DNA of 20,151 bases from an uncultured Oscillospiraceae bacterium (GCA_910578755.1 CAJTSZ010000026.1:1-20151), one strand, 5' to 3'. Shown: positions 7,276 to 14,270, counted from the first letter of the stretch. The notes: generated by a model not told the origin, from the sequence alone. Made by a program: numbers and translations.

Positions 7276-9267
7276 ATGCAAAAAGTCACTATGGAGGATA
7301 TTGAGAATATTAAATGCCTATCTGAGGTTTCTTTCTCGCCGGACGGTAAGGCCGCCGCCTTTGTGGAAACGGCTGCCAGCGTAAAGGAAAACAGGTATTT
7401 GTCCAACATTTGGGTGCTGGAGGAGGGCAAAGCAAGAAAGCTTACCTCCCACGACAGCGACCGCGCCTATACTTGGCTGGATAACGAAACTATCCTGTTC
7501 CCTGGGGACCGCAAAAACCAGTATAAAAATGACTGCGGCATCAGGTATACCGTGTTTAACACCATAAATATTCATGGAGGCGAGGCAGAAAAGCTCTTTG
7601 CCGTACCATTCCCGGCAAAAGCCCCACTGCGCCTCAGCGAAGATGAGTTTTTGCTCCTCGGTACATACGATTATAACCAAATTAACCTGGAGGGCCTTTC
7701 CCCGGAGGAACGGGCCGCCGCTGTGGAAAAAATAAAAGAGGAAAAGGACTACGAAGTGTTTGACGAGCTGCCCTTTTGGGCCAACGGCGCAGGGGTGGTA
7801 AACAAGCTGCGTACCCGCCTGTACCGCTGCAACATTAAAACAGGGGAAAATACCATTCTCAGCCCGGAGTATATGGAGGTCAGCGGCTTCCGTTACCATA
7901 AGGAAAGCAACACTGTGGCCTATTTTGGCAGCGTTTACCAGTGGATGAACCAGCATAAAACAAAAATGTATTTGCATCACCTAACAACCGGAAAAACAAC
8001 AGAGGTTGATTTGAAAGACCGCTGGAGCATCCGTACCATAGATTATATGGGCGACCGCCTGGTTATGGCGGGCACCACAGGGGAAACCTACGGCAACAAT
8101 GAAAACCCAACCTTCCTGCTGGCAGACCCTCAAACCGGCGCCGTTTCTGTCCTGGCGGATTTGGACCCCAGCATGGGCTCCAGCGTTGGCTCCGACTGCC
8201 GTTACGGCGGCGGAAAACAGGCCATTGCAGCGGAAAACGCCTGGTACTATACGGAAACCAGAGGGTATAACTCCTACATTGTCCGCCTGAGCAATACCGG
8301 GGAAACTACCGTGGTTTCTCCCATGGTTAATGGCAGCGTGGACTGCTTTGACCGCCACGGCAGCCAGCTGATTTATATTGGTATGCGCAGCAACGGCCTC
8401 CAGGAAATTTACACCTGCACCGAGGGCGGCACGGAAGAAAAGCTCACCAGCTTTAACGACGCCTTTTTGGCTCAGAGGGACCTTTCGGCCCCTAAGTATA
8501 TGAGCTTTGTGGACAGCGACGGTGTTGCCATTGACGGCTGGGTTATTGAGCCTGTGGGCTATGACCCGCAAAAAACATATCCCGCCATTTTGGACGTCCA
8601 TGGCGGGCCAAAGGGCGTTTATGGCGAGCCGTTTTTCCACGAAATGCAGCTGTGGGCTGGGGAGGGGTACTTTGTATTTTTCTGCAACCCCCGGGGCGGC
8701 GACGGCCGCGGCAATGAATTTGCCGATATCCGTGGGGACCGCTACGGTGTTTGGGATTATAACGACTTAATGGAATTTACCGATGAAGTGCTGAAAAAAT
8801 ACCCGCAAATAGATAAAACCCGCCTGGGTATGACCGGCGGCAGCTACGGAGGCTTTATGGCCAACTGGATTATTGGCCATACCGACCGGTTTGCGGCAGT
8901 GGCTTCCCAGCGTTCTATCTCTAACTTTATCAGCAAATGCCTTACAACAGATATTGGCTACTACCACAACTTAAACGCTATTCAGGCCGACCCATGGTCC
9001 AGCCCGGAAAAGATGTGGCACCACTCCCCGCTGAAATATGCCAACCAGTGCAAAACGCCAACCCTGTTTATCCAGGCCGACCAGGACTACCGCTGCTGGA
9101 TGGGCGACGCAATACAAATGCTTACTGCCCTGCGTATGAACGGCGTTCCAACCAGAATGTGCCTGTTCCATGGCGAAAACCATGAGCTGAGCCGGTCCGG
9201 CAAACCAAAGCACCGTATCCGCCGCTTAAAGGAAATTACCGATTGGTTTAACCAGTACTTAAAATAA
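7276..9267 (+). CDS. S9-family peptidase (prolyl oligopeptidase / acylaminoacyl-peptidase type)
   Basis: A 663-residue serine peptidase. Residues 1-400 form a beta-propeller of WD40/TolB-like blades (repeats such as SEVSFSPDGKAAAFVET, TYTWLDNETILFPGD-type strands). Residues 410-663 are the alpha/beta-hydrolase domain: DVHGGPKGVYGEPF (oxyanion region), nucleophile Ser523 in GGSYGGFMANW, Asp604 in ADQDYRC, and His636 in GENHELSRSG. The RSG after the His and the DYRC motif fit the acylaminoacyl-peptidase (S9C) branch. There is no signal peptide, so it probably degrades short peptides in the cytoplasm. AAGGAGG precedes the ATG by the usual distance. It has its own promoter and a following hairpin. 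Peptidase class is sure; substrate preference is inferred. Confidence 0.93.
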   Translation: MQKVTMEDIENIKCLSEVSFSPDGKAAAFVETAASVKENRYLSNIWVLEEGKARKLTSHDSDRAYTWLDNETILFPGDRKNQYKNDCGIRYTVFNTINIHGGEAEKLFAVPFPAKAPLRLSEDEFLLLGTYDYNQINLEGLSPEERAAAVEKIKEEKDYEVFDELPFWANGAGVVNKLRTRLYRCNIKTGENTILSPEYMEVSGFRYHKESNTVAYFGSVYQWMNQHKTKMYLHHLTTGKTTEVDLKDRWSIRTIDYMGDRLVMAGTTGETYGNNENPTFLLADPQTGAVSVLADLDPSMGSSVGSDCRYGGGKQAIAAENAWYYTETRGYNSYIVRLSNTGETTVVSPMVNGSVDCFDRHGSQLIYIGMRSNGLQEIYTCTEGGTEEKLTSFNDAFLAQRDLSAPKYMSFVDSDGVAIDGWVIEPVGYDPQKTYPAILDVHGGPKGVYGEPFFHEMQLWAGEGYFVFFCNPRGGDGRGNEFADIRGDRYGVWDYNDLMEFTDEVLKKYPQIDKTRLGMTGGSYGGFMANWIIGHTDRFAAVASQRSISNFISKCLTTDIGYYHNLNAIQADPWSSPEKMWHHSPLKYANQCKTPTLFIQADQDYRCWMGDAIQMLTALRMNGVPTRMCLFHGENHELSRSGKPKHRIRRLKEITDWFNQYLK

Positions 9268-9283
9268 TATACTCTGCAAAACG

Positions 9284-9304
9284 GGCCTCCTAAAAAGGGA
9301 GGCC
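9284..9304 (+). terminator. Probable terminator after the S9 peptidase gene
   Basis: GGCCTCC (9284-9290) pairs with GGAGGCC (9298-9304) around a 7-base loop. The following tract (TGCTTTGCCTT) is only moderately T-rich, so termination may be partial. Confidence 0.5.
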
Positions 9305-9357
9305 TGCTTTGCCTTATCGCCTTTGCAGAATAAATAAAACAGAAGGGGAGCGTTGTT

Positions 9358-10200
9358 ATGAAGGAAATTGGGTTAAAGGCATTTGAAAAACAGGACTTGC
9401 CGGCCTGCCTTGGGGTGGAAAGCGCCGCAATGGGCAAGCATTTGTACTTAAAGGATGTGGCAGAGTATTACACCACCACAAAAGGGGAATTTACCCTGGC
9501 CCTAGTGGAAGACAAGGTTGTGGGTATGGGTAAGCTCACCGTGCTGTTTGACGGTTCCGCCTGGCTGGAGCTGCTGCGGGTCCACCCCGACTTTCAACGC
9601 CAGGGGGTGGGGGCAAAAATATATACCCGTTACCTGGAGCAAGCTACAGCTTTCCGTTGCCCTGCCATAAGGATGTACACCGGGGCAAAAAATATCCCCA
9701 GCGCCGCCCTAGCACAAAAAAACGGGCTGCACCGCGGCCCGGAATTTTGCAGCATGACCTTAAATTTGCAGAATATTCCATGGGAAAAGGAGCATTTGCA
9801 GGGCTTTTGTTTGGCCAACGGCCAGCAGGCTCAGGAGCTGCTTTTACCAATGAAGGAGCAGGCAGGGGGGTTCTTTAGTATAAACCACACCTTTTATGCC
9901 GTAAACCCCGCCACCTGCAAAGGCATGGCCGCCGCCGGCTGGGTTTACTGCGCTGGGGAAAATGCTCTTGTGTTGGGAGCGCGGTTCCAGCCGGAAAAAG
10001 TATGGCATATTGGCGCCATAGCAGGGGATCTGGAGAAAAACCTGCGCTTTGCCATAGCAAGGGCTGCCCAATGCGGAGTGGAAAAGCTGTCCTTCCACTT
10101 TCCGCCCCAAAACCAACGGCTGCCTTTGCTGCTGGAGCAATATGGCTTTACCCCCGACCCTTCCAACGATGTAGTTATGGAATTAAACAAGGAAGGCTAA
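9358..10200 (+). CDS. GNAT-family N-acetyltransferase
   Basis: A 280-residue cytoplasmic protein. Residues 1-150 form a GNAT domain: motif A ELLRVHPDFQRQGVGAKIY with the acetyl-CoA pyrophosphate loop R81-Q-G-V-G-A86, and a motif B-like RMYTGAKNIPSAALAQKNGL (about 102-121). The C-terminal half (150-280) ends in LLLEQYGFTPD, reminiscent of the end of a GNAT fold, so it may be a second, degenerate acetyltransferase domain. AGAAGGGGAG precedes the ATG. The stop codon lies in the apex of a perfect 11-bp hairpin (10188-10212). The substrate, small molecule or protein, cannot be told from sequence. Confidence 0.85.
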   Translation: MKEIGLKAFEKQDLPACLGVESAAMGKHLYLKDVAEYYTTTKGEFTLALVEDKVVGMGKLTVLFDGSAWLELLRVHPDFQRQGVGAKIYTRYLEQATAFRCPAIRMYTGAKNIPSAALAQKNGLHRGPEFCSMTLNLQNIPWEKEHLQGFCLANGQQAQELLLPMKEQAGGFFSINHTFYAVNPATCKGMAAAGWVYCAGENALVLGARFQPEKVWHIGAIAGDLEKNLRFAIARAAQCGVEKLSFHFPPQNQRLPLLLEQYGFTPDPSNDVVMELNKEG

Positions 10201-10212
10201 AAGCCTTCCTTG
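10188..10212 (+). repeat. Hairpin spanning the GNAT stop codon
   Basis: CAAGGAAGGCT (10188-10198) pairs perfectly with AGCCTTCCTTG (10202-10212) around an AAA loop; the stop codon is at 10198-10200. It is followed by a G-run, not a T-run, so it is not a canonical terminator; it may protect the mRNA 3' end. Confidence 0.65.
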
Positions 10213-10275
10213 GGGGATGGGGCCCAGCAGGTACAGGCTTGGAGGGGTTCCAAACCTCTAATAAAGAGGAAAACA

Positions 10276-10315
10276 AAACCGCATTACAGCAACCTGGGCT
10301 GCTGTAATGCGGTTT
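10276..10315. terminator. Bidirectional terminator between convergent genes
   Basis: AAACCGCATTACAGC (10276-10290) pairs with GCTGTAATGCGGTTT (10301-10315). On the minus strand it is followed by TTTTGTTTT, a good terminator for the 10317-10949 gene whose stop codon abuts it. On the plus strand the tract after GGTTT is TTATT, probably weaker, for the GNAT gene. Confidence 0.9.
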
Positions 10316-10316
10316 A

Positions 10317-10949
10317 TTATTCAATGGAAATTTTCCCTTGGTCCCAGTTAATGTGGGGGGCGGCAAGTTCCATATTTACAGCAAATTCCTCGTAAGCTGC
10401 CCGGCCTTTCACATCCAGGCAGCAAATGCTTTTGCGGTTTTTATCAAACATATCTACAACGTAAAGGCGCCTTTCGCTTTTCAGGTTGCCCCAGCGGCGG
10501 TTATAATAGGTTTGGGTCGCTTTAATATCTTTTAGGGCAATTACCCGGTAATGGGGCAGGGCGTTGTTTGTCATACGCACCATAAAATGCTGGGTAAGGT
10601 ACAGCTTGCCGTCCTCGGGGAAAAGGGTAACCGTATACTCCGGAGGGTTATACAGTTCGCTGTCCAACAGGGCGGCCCAACCGGGGACAGCGCAAATACG
10701 GGCAATGTCTTTTTTTAAATAATAATCTTCAGAAAAAATAACCTGGGAAAGGAAGTAAACAAACAGGCCGGCGCAGGCTATGGCAATCAGCCCAGGGGTA
10801 CTTAGCCATTCGCTTCCGTTAGTTACCACACGGTAAACGCATACAGAACCAACAATGGCCAAAACCAAGGTTTCCAGGCAGAAAAGCTTGCGCTGCTTCA
10901 GCAGGTTTCTTTTCCACTCCCGCTGTTTTTCTTCATACCATTTGCACAT
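10317..10949 (-). CDS. Hypothetical membrane protein with two N-terminal transmembrane helices
   Basis: A 210-residue protein I do not recognise. A basic N-terminus (about 1-21, rich in Lys, Arg and Glu) precedes two hydrophobic helices at about 22-42 and 52-72, separated by a short Gly/Ser/Pro-containing turn. This implies a hairpin in the membrane with both ends in the cytoplasm. The remaining 135 residues are soluble and beta-rich (YTVTLFPEDGKLYLTQHFMVRM, YRVIALKDIKATQTYYNRR, RLYVVDMFDKNRK), the kind of pattern seen in bacterial PH-like domains of small membrane proteins; that is a guess. The start is fixed by GGAGG upstream of ATG 10949. A possible extended -10 promoter is at 11028-11033. 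Confidence 0.78.
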   Translation of the reverse strand: MCKWYEEKQREWKRNLLKQRKLFCLETLVLAIVGSVCVYRVVTNGSEWLSTPGLIAIACAGLFVYFLSQVIFSEDYYLKKDIARICAVPGWAALLDSELYNPPEYTVTLFPEDGKLYLTQHFMVRMTNNALPHYRVIALKDIKATQTYYNRRWGNLKSERRLYVVDMFDKNRKSICCLDVKGRAAYEEFAVNMELAAPHINWDQGKISIE

Positions 10950-11027
10950 ATATCTATTTCCTCCAATTTCAAACTGTTTTCAAAAGTGCTCTTTTGCAAT
11001 TTGGGGACAAAGTAAAGTACAAAAAAT

Positions 11028-11033
11028 ATCATA
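11028..11033 (-). promoter_or_regulatory. Possible extended -10 promoter of the membrane protein gene
   Basis: On the minus strand TATGAT (11033-11028) is preceded by TGG, an extended -10 (TGnTATGAT). No good -35 box is present. It lies just downstream of the previous gene's terminator. Confidence 0.35.
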
Positions 11034-11045
11034 CCACAAGAGGGG

Positions 11046-11083
11046 CAAAAAATAAAGCGCACCGGAGATATTCTCTCCGGCGC
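11046..11083 (-). terminator. Intrinsic terminator after the 99-residue gene
   Basis: Read on the minus strand, a CCGGAGA/TCTCCGG stem (11062-11080) is extended by three outer G-C pairs across a two-base bulge and followed by CTTTATTTTTT (11056-11046). It stops transcription of the 11128-11427 gene. Confidence 0.85.
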
Positions 11084-11127
11084 GGGTGGTAAACGTATGT
11101 AAAACAACGGTCCTTATTCCATGGGGT

Positions 11128-11427
11128 TTATTTTTCCTCTTCATCATACACAAGGCCGTTTTGGGCAATTTGTACCGCAAAGGGGGTATTGGGGCAGGGA
11201 GGAATATAGTTTGCCATCCACTGCGCTGTTGTTTGGTTTACATACATCAGCTGCTCTAAAGGGATTAAAAAACGGCAGCCGCTTTCTTTTTGATACAGGC
11301 AGATGTGGTCCCCAATTAAATCCACAGCTGTTAGCTGAATGGGGGATAATGTGTCGGTGACACGTGTGAGAAAGTCAAAAAAATAAAAAACAGGCAGAGT
11401 ATTGTTTGGTGTAAGAGCAGTTTTCAT
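11128..11427 (-). CDS. Small hypothetical protein, 99 residues
   Basis: I do not recognise this protein. It starts at ATG 11427, chosen because AGGAGG lies 8 bases upstream; the frame is open to 11544, but the extra N-terminus is encoded by promoter-like A/T-rich sequence. It has no signal or membrane helix. The N-terminal part is hydrophobic and aromatic (LPVFYFFDFLTRV), the middle contains DLIGDHICLYQKESGCRFLIPLEQL, and the end is acidic (YDEEEK). A Pro/Cys turn (IPPCPNTPF) lies near residue 77. It has its own terminator and a possible extended -10 promoter (TGG before TATTCT, 11475-11470). It is probably a single-gene unit. Nothing nearby suggests a role. Confidence 0.7.
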   Translation of the reverse strand: MKTALTPNNTLPVFYFFDFLTRVTDTLSPIQLTAVDLIGDHICLYQKESGCRFLIPLEQLMYVNQTTAQWMANYIPPCPNTPFAVQIAQNGLVYDEEEK

Positions 11428-11552
11428 TGTTTTTTCCTCCTTTTTTTGTCGAATTATTTTTCTAACCTTAGAATACCACATGAAAAGGAAAAAACGGCAA
11501 GAAACAAGGGAGCAGAAAAAGAGGTTTATTGCCGAAACCTGCAAAAAAATGG

Positions 11553-11579
11553 TATAATAACCGCAAGGCGGTTATTATA
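11553..11579. repeat. Dispersed palindrome, copy B (intergenic)
   Basis: TATAATAACCGC (11553-11564), loop AAG, GCGGTTATTATA (11568-11579): a perfect 12-bp stem identical to copy A except for one loop base. It is followed by GGGATTTTAA, the tail also seen after copy C. It lies about 85 bp upstream of the aroF leader promoter and about 125 bp from the nearest gene, so it is not tied to a stop codon here. Confidence 0.8.
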
Positions 11580-11664
11580 GGGATTTTAAGCGGCCATGCT
11601 AAAATTTCTGCAAGCTTGCCTTCCTTTCACTCTTTCATTGGACACTTCTATACTTTCCTGTCTA

Positions 11665-11693
11665 TTGACATAGCAAAAAAATTGCTATATCAT
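11665..11693 (+). promoter_or_regulatory. aroF operon promoter with palindrome in the spacer
   Basis: TTGACA (11665-11670), 17 bp, TATCAT (11688-11693), close to the sigma-A consensus. The spacer is almost entirely a perfect palindrome: ATAGCAA (11670-11676), five A, TTGCTAT (11682-11688). A dimeric repressor bound there would block RNA polymerase; that role is inferred. Transcription should begin near 11700. Confidence 0.8.
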
Positions 11694-11724
11694 TATAGAA
11701 ACCAAAGAGGAAGGAAGGGTAACC

Positions 11725-11829
11725 GTGAGCCGCAGCTGCACAATGTATTTGGGATATGGTTATTATTATCAGGGCTGTGTTTATGGCGTTGATTTTCTCC
11801 ATTGTCCTAAAAATGTGCGGCAGTGTTAG
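11725..11829 (+). CDS. Tyrosine-rich leader peptide of the aroF operon
   Basis: A 34-codon ORF starting at GTG 11725, with AGGAAGG seven to thirteen bases upstream, and stopping at TAG 11827. Codons 8, 11, 13, 14, 15 and 20 are all TAT (Tyr); 13-15 are consecutive. Six Tyr codons in 13 positions is far above the usual few percent. There are also four Cys (5, 18, 27, 34). It sits inside the leader of aroF-tyrA-aroQ and before a strong terminator, so I read it as an attenuation leader peptide, translated to sense charged tRNA-Tyr rather than to make a functional protein. An ATG at codon 7 (11743) lacks its own ribosome binding site. A genuine small Tyr/Cys-rich protein is the alternative. Confidence 0.72.
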   Translation: MSRSCTMYLGYGYYYQGCVYGVDFLHCPKNVRQC

Positions 11830-11917
11830 CAAAAAATGCCTTTGGTAAAGCTTGTTGTTTTGCTTTAAAAATCAGCGCCTGCACTTTAGGGAACAAAAGT
11901 GCAGGCGTTTTTTATTT
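11811..11917 (+). terminator. Attenuator: intrinsic terminator and alternative antiterminator pairing
   Basis: The terminator is a perfect 12-bp stem, CGCCTGCACTTT (11876-11887) with AAAGTGCAGGCG (11896-11907), an 8-base loop and TTTTTTATTT. An upstream segment AAATGTGCGGC (11811-11821), at codons 29-33 of the leader ORF, can instead pair with GCCTGCACTTT (11877-11887), giving 10 pairs with one bulged T on each side. The intervening AGCAAAA (11828-11834) and TTTTGCT (11858-11864) can form a nested stem. A ribosome stalled at Tyr codons 13-15 leaves 11811-11821 free (antitermination); one that reaches the stop codon covers it (termination). The terminator is plain in the sequence; the switch is inferred. 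Confidence 0.75.
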
Positions 11918-11973
11918 AAAAACGCCTGTGATAAAATGAGCAGGAAAGCAAAAAGAGGAAAGGAACAGAAAAA

Positions 11974-12981
11974 ATGATTGTTATATTAAAAGAAAATACC
12001 CCAAAGGAAGTACAGGAACAATTTATTGCCCAGCTAAAACAATATCAGTTAGAGGTACACCGTTCCCAAGGGGTTCATACCACCCTTTTGGGGCTGGTAG
12101 GAGACACTTCTGCTGTGGATGTAAGCAAAATAGAATCCCAAAGCTTTGTGCAGGAAGTAAAAAGAATTCAGGAGCCCTACAAAAAGGCTAACAGGAAATT
12201 CCACCCGGCGGATACTGTGGTGGAGGTTGGCGAGGTTCCCATTGGCGGCGACCATTTCCAGGTTATTGCCGGCCCCTGTTCCGTAGAAACCGAGAAGCAA
12301 GTGTGCCAGGTGGCAGAGCAGGTAAAAAAGGCTGGGGCAGCCCTGCTGCGGGGCGGCGCCTTTAAACCTCGCACATCTCCTTACAATTTTCAGGGTTTGG
12401 GGGAACAGGGCCTTGGCTTTTTGGTACAGGCAAAAAAGACCGCTGGCCTGCCCATTGTTACAGAGCTTATGAGCGAAGAGGATTTGCCTCTGTTTGCACC
12501 GGTAGATTTAATTCAAATAGGCGCGCGGAATATGCAGAATTTCCGCCTGTTGAAGGCTGTTGGCCGCCAAAATAAGCCGGTGCTGCTGAAACGGGGGTTG
12601 GCCAACACCATTGAGGAATTTTTAATGAGTGCGGAGTATATTATGGCGGAGGGCAATGAAAACGTTATTTTGTGCGAACGGGGCATTCGTACCTTTGAAA
12701 CAAAAATGCGCAACACACTGGATTTAGCAGCTGTGTCCCTGTTAAAGGAATTGACCCACCTGCCGGTTATTGTGGACCCAAGCCATGCAACTGGTCTGCC
12801 AAGGCTGGTGGAGCCCATGTCCCTGGCGGCCATTGCAGCCGGAGCGGACGGCCTTATGATTGAAGTCCACAACAACCCCGAAAAAGCCCTGTGCGACGGG
12901 CCACAGTCCCTGCGGCCGGAGGCTTTTGCGGCGGTTATGGAAAAAATACAAAAAACAAAAGCGTTTTTTCAAACGCTGTAA
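11974..12981 (+). CDS. aroF: 3-deoxy-7-phosphoheptulonate (DAHP) synthase, type I-beta with regulatory domain
   Basis: This 335-residue enzyme condenses phosphoenolpyruvate and erythrose 4-phosphate, the first step of the shikimate pathway. Residues 1-70 form the ferredoxin-like regulatory domain known from Thermotoga maritima DAHP synthase, where Tyr or Phe binds and inhibits. Residues 80-335 are the TIM barrel: AGPCSVE with metal ligand Cys102, RGGAFKPRTSPYNFQG, IGARNMQN, LLKRG, VIVDPSHATG with His271, and EVHNNPEKALCDGPQS. Length matches the family. AAAGGA precedes the ATG. It is the first gene of an aroF-tyrA-aroQ operon (12 bases to tyrA) and lies behind a Tyr-codon attenuator. A weak extended -10 (TGATAAAAT, ending 11937) might give leader-independent transcription. 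Confidence 0.96.
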   Translation: MIVILKENTPKEVQEQFIAQLKQYQLEVHRSQGVHTTLLGLVGDTSAVDVSKIESQSFVQEVKRIQEPYKKANRKFHPADTVVEVGEVPIGGDHFQVIAGPCSVETEKQVCQVAEQVKKAGAALLRGGAFKPRTSPYNFQGLGEQGLGFLVQAKKTAGLPIVTELMSEEDLPLFAPVDLIQIGARNMQNFRLLKAVGRQNKPVLLKRGLANTIEEFLMSAEYIMAEGNENVILCERGIRTFETKMRNTLDLAAVSLLKELTHLPVIVDPSHATGLPRLVEPMSLAAIAAGADGLMIEVHNNPEKALCDGPQSLRPEAFAAVMEKIQKTKAFFQTL

Positions 12982-12993
12982 GGGGGAAGGACA

Positions 12994-13854
12994 ATGGGTA
13001 AAACAGGAGGAGAATTTCAAACAGTGGGCATTGTAGGCCTGGGGCTCATTGGCGGTTCCCTAGCTAAAGCAATCAGCCAAAATACCAGCTGCCAGGTGCT
13101 GGGGCTGGATATTGACGAAGAAACTATGGAACAGGCCCTGAAGGAGGGGGCTGTTAGCGGAAAATTAACCTGCCCTGCCCAGTGCAATTTGCTGATTGTA
13201 GCCCTGTTCCCACAGGCCGCCTTGGATTATATTGAAGCAGTTGCCCCCAAGTTAACGCCGGGAACAGTAGTTATGGATATTTGCGGTGTGAAAGAGGTTT
13301 TAGCCCAAAGGGCAGGGGAGGCCTGCGCAAAATGGGGGCTCCACTTTGTAGGGTGCCACCCTATGGCAGGCAAGGAAAAGTGGGGCTACGCCAACGCCAG
13401 CAGCAATTTATTTGCCAATGCCAGCTTAATACTTACCCCAGGCCCTTCCAGCGGGGAGGCCGTAGAGCAGGTGAGGCGGTTTGCAATGGAAATTGGCTTT
13501 GCCTCCACGGTGGTTACAACACCCCAAAACCATGACCGGATGATCAGCTACACCTCTCAGTTAGCACATGTACTCTCCAATGCGTATATTAAAAATCCCC
13601 TTTGTTTGGAATTTAAAGGATATACCGGAGGCAGCTTTCAGGACCTTACCCGGGTGGCAAAGCTGAACCCTGTTATGTGGAGCGAACTGTTTTTGTTTAA
13701 CCGCGAAAACCTAATGGCAGATATTGATATTTTAATTGACCATTTAAGCCAGTACAAAAAGGCCCTGGCCGCTGGGGACAGGGAAGGGCTGAACGCCCTT
13801 TTGGCCCAGGGCAGCCGCCTGAAGGAACAGCTTTTAGAAGAAAAAGGGGAGTAG
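12994..13854 (+). CDS. tyrA: Prephenate dehydrogenase
   Basis: A 286-residue NAD(P)-dependent enzyme that oxidatively decarboxylates prephenate to 4-hydroxyphenylpyruvate, the committed step to tyrosine. The Rossmann fold starts at once with VGIVGLGLIGGSLAKAI (GLGLIGG at 15-21) and an acidic strand end LGLDID, which suggests NAD preference. GCHPMAGKEKWGY (His122) and SQLAHVLSNAY (His192) mark the prephenate site. It ends without the C-terminal ACT domain found in Bacillus subtilis TyrA (about 370 residues), so allosteric control by an ACT domain is absent. AAGGGGGAAGGA precedes the ATG. It lies 12 bases after aroF and 4 bases before the chorismate mutase gene, a tight operon. Confidence 0.95.
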   Translation: MGKTGGEFQTVGIVGLGLIGGSLAKAISQNTSCQVLGLDIDEETMEQALKEGAVSGKLTCPAQCNLLIVALFPQAALDYIEAVAPKLTPGTVVMDICGVKEVLAQRAGEACAKWGLHFVGCHPMAGKEKWGYANASSNLFANASLILTPGPSSGEAVEQVRRFAMEIGFASTVVTTPQNHDRMISYTSQLAHVLSNAYIKNPLCLEFKGYTGGSFQDLTRVAKLNPVMWSELFLFNRENLMADIDILIDHLSQYKKALAAGDREGLNALLAQGSRLKEQLLEEKGE

Positions 13855-13858
13855 AACC

Positions 13859-14140
13859 ATGGAAACAGGAATGAATTTAGAAGAAATCCGCCAGGAAATT
13901 GACAGCTTGGATAAACAAATTGCGCAGCTCCTTTGCCGCCGCATGGAAATTACGAAAAAGGTGGCCGCTTATAAAAAAGAGAACAATTTGCCGGTGTACC
14001 ACCCCCAAAGGGAACAAGCGGTTATAGAAAAAGTATCCGCCTTAGGGGGTAGGGAATACAGTGATGCCCTGGCCGCAGTTTACCAATGTATTATGGGACA
14101 AAGCAAAGCCTTGCAGCGCCAGTGGTTGGAGCAGGAATAG
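13859..14140 (+). CDS. aroQ: Chorismate mutase, AroQ class
   Basis: A 93-residue all-helical enzyme converting chorismate to prephenate, the substrate of the TyrA encoded just upstream. Residues line up in number with the chorismate mutase domain of the E. coli P-protein: Arg11, Arg28, Lys39, Arg51 and Glu52 are all present (EIRQEIDSLD, LLCRRMEITKKVAAYKK, HPQRE). A C-terminal QSKALQRQ fits the last helix. There is no fused dehydratase or dehydrogenase domain. GGGGAG lies upstream of ATG 13859; ATG 13871 is a possible alternative start. As the last gene of the operon, it feeds TyrA (and a prephenate dehydratase encoded elsewhere). Confidence 0.94.
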   Translation: METGMNLEEIRQEIDSLDKQIAQLLCRRMEITKKVAAYKKENNLPVYHPQREQAVIEKVSALGGREYSDALAAVYQCIMGQSKALQRQWLEQE

Positions 14141-14143
14141 GGC

Positions 14144-14186
14144 TTTTTACAGGCGGCCAGCATTTCAAAGCTGCCGCCTGTAAAAA
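14144..14186 (+). terminator. Hairpin at the end of the aroF operon
   Basis: TTTTTACAGGCGGC (14144-14157) pairs perfectly with GCCGCCTGTAAAAA (14173-14186), with a smaller AGC/GCT stem inside. The T-run is in the left arm and A-runs follow, so it lacks the usual 3' T-tract; it may act as an mRNA end or a weak terminator. Confidence 0.5.
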
Positions 14187-14209
14187 ATTAAAAAAAACTA
14201 AAAAAAGTG

Positions 14210-14238
14210 TTGACATCTGTGTTTTCACGAGGTATAAT
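14210..14238 (+). promoter_or_regulatory. Consensus promoter of tRNA-Ser
   Basis: TTGACA (14210-14215), 17 bp, TATAAT (14233-14238): a perfect sigma-A consensus, as expected for a stable RNA gene. Confidence 0.93.
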
Positions 14239-14270
14239 GTAATACGTTGAGTGAACAACTTAATATGTAT

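Noticed and set aside
4856..9335. The 14-base match TTTGCAGAATAAAT at 4856-4869 and 9322-9335, each shortly before a ribosome binding site
   Set aside because: About one such 14-base coincidence is expected in 20 kb of this composition; without conservation it is not evidence of a shared element.
10498..10512. A fourth copy of the dispersed palindrome (GCGGTTATAATAGG)
   Set aside because: It lies in a coding region, matches only part of one arm, and has no complementary arm.
11529..11792. An 87-codon plus-strand ORF across palindrome copy B and the aroF promoter
   Set aside because: It runs through the palindrome, the promoter boxes and into the leader ORF in another frame, has no ribosome binding site and no protein-like pattern.
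14144..14186. A canonical terminator for the aroF operon
   Set aside because: The stem is strong but no T-tract follows on the plus strand, so I kept it only as a low-confidence end-of-operon hairpin.
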